In this document: positions 22,905 to 26,231 of the stretch, piece after piece
How positions within the stretch are numbered: position 1 is the stretch's first letter
How the letters are laid out: every line of letters begins with the position of its first letter
Origin: a virus
Reading direction: 5' to 3' (one strand)
Virus record (IMG/VR): IMGVR_UViG_3300037486_000592
Span: 1 to 26,231 of that record
Length of the DNA: 26,231 bases
Notes under the pieces: generated by a model
Database searches by the model: none
Told to the model about the DNA's origin: nothing
What the model saw: only the letters and a program-made list of their open reading frames with translations
Made by a program: the position numbers and the translations under genes

Positions 22905-23690
22905 ATGCTAAGTGATATGGAGACCGGGAAAAACTCACAATACTTTCCGCATGACTGTAATGCGAAAGACGATCCGAAGATCATGCTCCTAATGTCCCAG
23001 CTGGGCCTTGAGGCTTATGGTATCTACTGGATCCTGATTGAATATCTCCGGGAACAGCCAGGATACAGAGCTCCCCTGATCCTGCTTGATGCTTTGTCCA
23101 GGAGATATGGATCCAGCAAAGAAAAGTTTGAAGCCGTTGTATTTAAGTTTGATCTCTTTATCGCTGATGGAGAATACTTTATGTCTCAAAGTCTTGTCCG
23201 GAGAATGGGGCCGCTTGACAATAAGCGGGAAAAGATGAAAAGTCTCGCTGATAAAAGGTGGAAGGATGCGCACGCATATGCGTACGCATTGCCTACGCAT
23301 ATGCCTACGCAATGCAAAGAAGAGAAGAGAAGAGAAGAGAAGAGTAAAGTAAAGAAGAGTAAAGAAGAGAATAGTAAAGTAGAAATAGGTTGTGATCTCT
23401 TTTTGAAAATTAATTCTGATAATTCAAATCAGATCCTGGTGAAGAAGTTTCAGGAGTGGATCGAGTTCCGGAAGAAGATCAAAAAGCCCTACCGGACCCA
23501 GGAGGGAGCTGCTGCTGCCTATAACAGGCTCCTCTCCCTTTCGGATCATGTAAGCGACGTGGCTATTCAAATCATAGAACAAAGCATGGCCAATGAATGG
23601 CAGGGCTTCTTTCCGTTGAAGGATCTGCCCAGGCAGTCAAAAAGGGCCTCAGTTGAAGAATTAGTAAAACTATCAGAAAAGTATGAGTGA
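22905..23690 (+). CDS. Replication initiation/organiser protein (DUF4373-like N-terminus)
   Basis: A 261-residue protein from the ATG at 22905. GTG 22857 and ATG 22917 are alternatives. The N-terminal domain, with QYFPHDCNAKDDPKIMLLMS, GLEAYGIYWILIEYLRE and EKFEAVVFKFDLF, matches the Lin1244/DUF4373 group found in phage replication genes. A low-complexity linker (Ala/Tyr/Pro/Thr then Lys/Glu/Ser) joins it to a C-terminal domain of the DnaD/DnaB_2 type, with YRTQEGAAAAYNRL and IIEQSMANEWQGFFPLK. The linker DNA carries direct repeats and a purine run (23272-23385), similar in placement to the lambda origin inside gene O. It should bind the origin and recruit the helicase. The next gene overlaps its end by 8 bases. 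Confidence 0.82.
   Translation: MLSDMETGKNSQYFPHDCNAKDDPKIMLLMSQLGLEAYGIYWILIEYLREQPGYRAPLILLDALSRRYGSSKEKFEAVVFKFDLFIADGEYFMSQSLVRRMGPLDNKREKMKSLADKRWKDAHAYAYALPTHMPTQCKEEKRREEKSKVKKSKEENSKVEIGCDLFLKINSDNSNQILVKKFQEWIEFRKKIKKPYRTQEGAAAAYNRLLSLSDHVSDVAIQIIEQSMANEWQGFFPLKDLPRQSKRASVEELVKLSEKYE
23272..23315 (+). repeat. Four iteron-like direct repeats inside the replication gene
   Basis: Units ACGCATATGCGT (23272), ACGCATTGCCT (23284), ACGCATATGCCT (23295) and ACGCAATGC (23307) lie head to tail with steps of 12, 11 and 12 bases, about one helical turn. The first is a perfect palindrome. Units 1-2 and 3-4 are read in different frames, so the repeat is kept as DNA and not as peptide. Candidate origin iterons. 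Confidence 0.65.
23316..23385 (+). repeat. Purine-rich simple repeat, candidate unwinding element
   Basis: A stretch of AAGAG- and TAAAG-type repeats with almost no cytosine directly follows the iteron-like units. The translated linker is KEEKRREEKSKVKKSKEE, a flexible charged chain. Such a strand-asymmetric tract next to iterons resembles the easily melted part of lambda-like origins. Confidence 0.6.
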
Positions 23691-24255
23691 ACTGTCAGTA
23701 AGATATGCAGGCCACAAAGTATCGGAGGTACCACCTGCCGATCTAAGGCTGTTAATAGGTGATTTTATCGATGAAACAGATTTTATCATGTCTGCGAGCA
23801 CAGATAAAAATTACCTCGGTAAGCTCCTGGGATGGTCCTATAAATTTATCAATGAGAAATATTCATATATGCCCGTCAATCATATCAAGGCGGCTTATGA
23901 GTACGGATCCCAGGGCCAGAGAGAGGGAACGTCGAAATTATCTCCAAGAAATATTGCCATCTGGCTCAGCGAGCAGTGCAAGATCTTCCAGGAACAATAT
24001 GCGATCCACCAGCGCCAGGCTGATGAGAAGAAGAAAAGAGAAGAGATGAAGAGCAGAAACGCAATGGGCCAAAAAGTTGATTCCCTGGTTGGAACTGCAG
24101 TGAGAATCAAGGTAACATGGCTGGCAAACGGCGCAATTAACGGTGAACAATATGATTCCTTCAGCTCGCAAGCCATTTATGAGATGCTTAAAATGGGAAT
24201 ACCCGAGACAGATCTTCATCCCAGGGATTTTGTAAAAGATTACGGAAGGAGGTAG
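23683..24255 (+). CDS. Unknown protein, possible helicase loader-type partner
   Basis: A 190-residue helical protein overlapping the replication gene. It reads VPPADLRLLIGDFIDETDFI, then KLLGWSYKFINEKYSYMPVNHIK and SPRNIAIWLSEQCKIFQEQY, followed by a strongly charged coiled-coil part (about 108-124, RQADEKKKREEMKSRN) and a C-terminal helical unit. No P-loop or zinc motif is present, so it is not an ATPase loader of the DnaC type. Its place between an origin-binding protein and a DnaA-like protein suggests a replication accessory role. It ends with an RBS (AAGGAGG, 24246-24252) for the next gene. Confidence 0.72.
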   Translation: MSELSVRYAGHKVSEVPPADLRLLIGDFIDETDFIMSASTDKNYLGKLLGWSYKFINEKYSYMPVNHIKAAYEYGSQGQREGTSKLSPRNIAIWLSEQCKIFQEQYAIHQRQADEKKKREEMKSRNAMGQKVDSLVGTAVRIKVTWLANGAINGEQYDSFSSQAIYEMLKMGIPETDLHPRDFVKDYGRR

Positions 24256-24258
24256 GTG

Positions 24259-24729
24259 ATGAAAACAGCCAGGGAAATCCTAAACCAGCTTACAAATAAC
24301 GGAGAGAAGCAGTTGACCGAGGAGATAGCTATCCAGGCAATGGACGCATATCTCCTGCAGCTGACCCATGTTCATGTGGAACTGCGGGAGGTCCTGCTCG
24401 AGATCTGCGAGAACCTTCACGTCAATTATACTGAGGTTGTAAGTCCGCTGCGTAACCGGGAGCTGACTGATGCCAGGGCAATCTTTTGTCGTAGAGTTAA
24501 GGAAATTTATCCTGTAACTACCTGGAGGGTGATCGGGGAGATCATTGGCCGGGATCATGCATCAGCCATGCCAGCTGCCAGGAGAGCAGAACTGTTAAAA
24601 GATATCAATGATATTTATATGAAGCTATATGCCAAAAAGACCTCATTCTATTATACGATCATGGCTTCCGGCAGTTGCCAAACAGACGGAAAGGCTAAGC
24701 CTGAGGGAAAGGGATCCATTTTACCATAA
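24259..24729 (+). CDS. Stand-alone DnaA domain IV-like protein
   Basis: A 156-residue protein with the DnaA C-terminal DNA-binding pattern: VVSPLRNRELTDARAIFCRR, VTTWRVIGEIIGRDHASAMP, AARRAELL. The equivalents in DnaA are the basic loop, the recognition helix and the GRDHSTV signature that contacts DnaA boxes. The ATPase domain is missing. The N-terminal 60 residues form a helical unit. The ATG at 24259 follows a strong Shine-Dalgarno sequence (AAGGAGG, 24246-24252), and the GTG at 24256 would be too close. It may direct host DnaA boxes or repress initiation. Its C-terminal 34 codons overlap the HNH gene in another frame. Confidence 0.75.
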   Translation: MKTAREILNQLTNNGEKQLTEEIAIQAMDAYLLQLTHVHVELREVLLEICENLHVNYTEVVSPLRNRELTDARAIFCRRVKEIYPVTTWRVIGEIIGRDHASAMPAARRAELLKDINDIYMKLYAKKTSFYYTIMASGSCQTDGKAKPEGKGSILP

Positions 24730-24946
24730 GGAAAGGTGGAAGAGAGCCAGCAGGGCGTTCAGACAATCGCATCCGCTCTGCGAGTTGTGTCTTAAAGATA
24801 ATATTATCGAAGCCGGCGCCATTGTGGACCACATTATCCCCAAAGACGTCTGCAAAGATCCCTGGGAACGGAAGAACTGGCAGGTACTCTGTAAAAAACA
24901 TCATGCTCAGAAGAGCGCAACAGACAAAAAACACTTCAAAAAATGA
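24629..24946 (+). CDS. HNH endonuclease
   Basis: A 105-residue nuclease. Cys51-x2-Cys54 (PLCELC) and Cys88 with His91 (LCKKHH) form the zinc site, VDHIIP holds the catalytic His68, KNWQVLC gives Asn83 and His92 completes the HNH set. PFYHKERWKRASRAFRQSHP in the first half is normal for small phage HNH proteins. HNH proteins of this kind (HK97 gp74 type) help terminase make cohesive ends. The gene overlaps the DnaA-like gene by 101 bases and is coupled to the next by ATGA. No other start in this frame lies before the nuclease core. Confidence 0.88.
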   Translation: MPKRPHSIIRSWLPAVAKQTERLSLRERDPFYHKERWKRASRAFRQSHPLCELCLKDNIIEAGAIVDHIIPKDVCKDPWERKNWQVLCKKHHAQKSATDKKHFKK

Positions 24947-25224
24947 GCTTCTTGAAAGAAATAAAAATTAGGATCCAGCAATGGCGGTACATCAGGACCC
25001 GAAATGCCCAGCTGCGGCTTCTTGAGAAAAAAAAGGCGAGAGCAATGGAGGAGGCAGACCGGCTGTACCAGGTTGATGGCAAGAGAAGATATGTTCTTTT
25101 TCTGGTTGACAGATATGTTGTCCTGGATAACAGTATGATCAATGAGATCAACAGATCGCTACCAAGCGGCGCCAGATGGGATATTGTTACTGTGCTGAAT
25201 AATTGTGTGTATAAGACTAAGTGA
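24943..25224 (+). CDS. Small coiled-coil protein of unknown function
   Basis: A 93-residue protein beginning SFLKEIKIRIQQWRYIRTRN, then a helical charged stretch (LRLLEKKKARAMEEADRLY) and a beta-type end (GKRRYVLFLVDRYVVLDNS, then SGARWDIVTVLNNCVYK). It starts inside the HNH stop (ATGA). I recognise no family. Position between a nuclease and small membrane genes gives no clear role. Confidence 0.65.
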   Translation: MSFLKEIKIRIQQWRYIRTRNAQLRLLEKKKARAMEEADRLYQVDGKRRYVLFLVDRYVVLDNSMINEINRSLPSGARWDIVTVLNNCVYKTK

Positions 25225-25225
25225 T

Positions 25226-25387
25226 ATGAGCGATAAGATGACAAAAAAGGATTACTATAACCGCAAGACAGAAATGGACTGGATTGAGGAGCATTCAGGA
25301 GGTATGAAAGACTGTAGGAACCTGATCCTGGTTGTTACAATTCTGTGGGCAGCGATTGCCCTGGCAATTATTTTCCTGGCTAAGTGA
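25226..25387 (+). CDS. Small single-pass membrane protein
   Basis: From the ATG at 25226 it encodes 53 residues. A GTG at 25205 would add seven. The first half is charged (SDKMTKKDYYNRKTEMDWIEE), followed by one membrane segment NLILVVTILWAAIALAIIFLA at the C-terminus. No function is assigned. It ends in a GTGA overlap with the next gene. Confidence 0.62.
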   Translation: MSDKMTKKDYYNRKTEMDWIEEHSGGMKDCRNLILVVTILWAAIALAIIFLAK

Positions 25388-25644
25388 GATCGAGAAAGAT
25401 CATATTACTGCTGATCATGATGCTCTCCTGTGAGAGCGTTCCAGGCAAGCAGTGTTATCAGTGTGAGATCTCAACAAAGAAAGAATACTGCACTTATTCT
25501 GAGACTACAAGAGTGATTGAAGATCTGAGATGCGGCTGGACCGAGGAAGAGATCCGGCAGTATGAAACAAAAACAACCTTCATCATGATCGAGAAATGTT
25601 TCACTGTTTACCAGGTATGTAAATGTCATAAAATTAATCAATGA
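25384..25644 (+). CDS. Cysteine-rich putative lipoprotein, GTG start
   Basis: An 86-residue product starting at GTG (GTGA overlap with the previous stop). RSRKIILLLIMMLSCES is a lipoprotein signal with lipobox-like LSC at Cys16, and the mature part holds several cysteines (CYQCEIS, EYC, RCGW, KCF, VCKC) that may form disulfides in the periplasm. It sits before the integrase gene and may be another lysogen-expressed surface gene. Alternatively it is a small secreted protein of unknown function. Confidence 0.65.
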   Translation: MRSRKIILLLIMMLSCESVPGKQCYQCEISTKKEYCTYSETTRVIEDLRCGWTEEEIRQYETKTTFIMIEKCFTVYQVCKCHKINQ

Positions 25645-26231
25645 GATCTGATAAACCCATACTCGACCTGGTTGATGAGTTCCTGGCTAACCAGGATATC
25701 ATGAAGAACTCAAGACAGAAATATCGGGACAATATGAACGTCTTCATTAACTGGTTGAGTATTAATGGGGATGTGAGAAACCCTCAGAGATCTGATATCA
25801 TACGTTACAAGGAATACCTGGTTAACCTGGGCAGAACAGCTCAGACTGTTGACAATTACCTCTCAGCAATCAGACAGTTCTTTCATTACCTGGAACAGAA
25901 TAACATCTATGATGATATAGCGGCTGGGGTGAGATCTCCACGGAAGAGTAAGGAATACAGGAAGGATCATCTTACCCAGGACCAGGTATGTAACCTGCTA
26001 TCTTCGATAAACAGATCCACAATAATAGGGAAGCGTGATTATGCCATCATTAACCTGATGGTCCGTACAGGAATGAGATGTGTTGAGGTAAAGAGAATGA
26101 ACATTGCTGATATGATTATTGAGCGTGAATCATGGGTGATTGCCATCCAGGGTAAAGGTAGCACGGATAAGGATCGTTACCTGGGAATAACAGAAGCAGT
26201 GATCAATCCAATCAAAGACTATCTTAATGAG
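25641..26231 (+). CDS. int: Tyrosine recombinase/integrase, 3' end cut by the window
   Basis: Site-specific recombinase that would insert and excise the phage. The visible 197 residues comprise an N-terminal SAM-like core-binding domain (about 5-90, ILDLVDEFLANQDIM, TVDNYLSAIRQFFHYL) and the start of the catalytic domain. LMVRTGMRCVEVKRMN holds the first catalytic arginine (Arg146), and GKGSTDKDRYL holds the catalytic lysine (Lys172). The HxxR, second His and Tyr lie beyond 26231. The gene begins in an ATGA overlap with the lipoprotein gene. No attachment site was recognised in the window. Confidence 0.93.
   Translation, partial: MRSDKPILDLVDEFLANQDIMKNSRQKYRDNMNVFINWLSINGDVRNPQRSDIIRYKEYLVNLGRTAQTVDNYLSAIRQFFHYLEQNNIYDDIAAGVRSPRKSKEYRKDHLTQDQVCNLLSSINRSTIIGKRDYAIINLMVRTGMRCVEVKRMNIADMIIERESWVIAIQGKGSTDKDRYLGITEAVINPIKDYLNE

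Noticed and set aside
23316-23385. Tandem AAGAG-type repeats that could suggest a CRISPR array
   Set aside because: Units are short with no spacers and lie inside a coding linker. They fit a simple purine repeat near an origin.
1-26231. tRNA genes or attachment core repeats
   Set aside because: I saw no cloverleaf with a T-loop-like GTTCGAAT/C and no direct repeat pair at the ends. The integrase gene is cut, so attR, if present, lies outside.

Overview
The window is an almost complete temperate tailed-phage genome or prophage, probably a siphovirus with an HK97-type head, from a Bacteroidota host. It runs from the small terminase gene at the left edge to an integrase gene cut by the right edge. 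All genes are on the + strand except one (16884-17597). The host assignment is an inference from Bacteroidota-style promoter elements (TTTG with TAnnTTTG), mostly weak or absent Shine-Dalgarno sequences, and gene types common in phages of that phylum (a replication protein with a DUF4373-like N-terminus, the tail-tip protein type, LamG-like tail domains). I cannot name a genus.

Layout. (1) 40-4391, packaging: terS, then three GT-A glycosyltransferase genes, then terL and a small unknown gene, nearly all overlapping. (2) 4473-9917, head and connector: portal, S78 protease, HK97-fold capsid, a small helix-hairpin-helix-like protein, gp6-like connector, head-tail stopper, gp10-like and tail-terminator genes. 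(3) 9930-16877, tail: tube protein, tail assembly chaperone with a programmed -1 frameshift, a short tape measure, a distal tail/tip protein with Ig-like C-terminal domains, and a large fusion of a second tail-tube domain, a LamG-like region and an SGNH esterase. (4) 16884-17597, minus strand: a membrane-anchored SGNH hydrolase with its own Bacteroidota-type promoter, a likely lysogenic conversion gene. (5) 17650-19863, lysis: two membrane/coiled-coil proteins (the second XhlA-like), a holin candidate, an M15 peptidase endolysin and a unimolecular-spanin-like lipoprotein. (6) 19864-26231, early region: a switch region with an operator-like dyad over a -7 element, a small HTH protein, unknown small proteins, a GT-B glycosyltransferase, two DNA-binding-type proteins, a replication protein whose gene carries iteron-like repeats next to a purine-rich tract (lambda-ori-like), a stand-alone DnaA domain IV-like protein, an HNH nuclease, small membrane/lipoproteins and the tyrosine integrase.

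The most unusual parts are the tail-tube/LamG/SGNH fusion, the oppositely oriented cellular-type SGNH gene that converges on it inside an AT-rich segment of different composition (about 15530-17650), the glycosyltransferase cassette locked inside the terminase operon, and the putative origin inside the replication gene. Together they suggest a phage heavily invested in surface glycans: enzymes on the virion that trim or deacetylate host polysaccharide, an enzyme that may remodel the lysogen's surface, and glycosyltransferases that may decorate virion or host. These roles are inferred from domain types and gene order.
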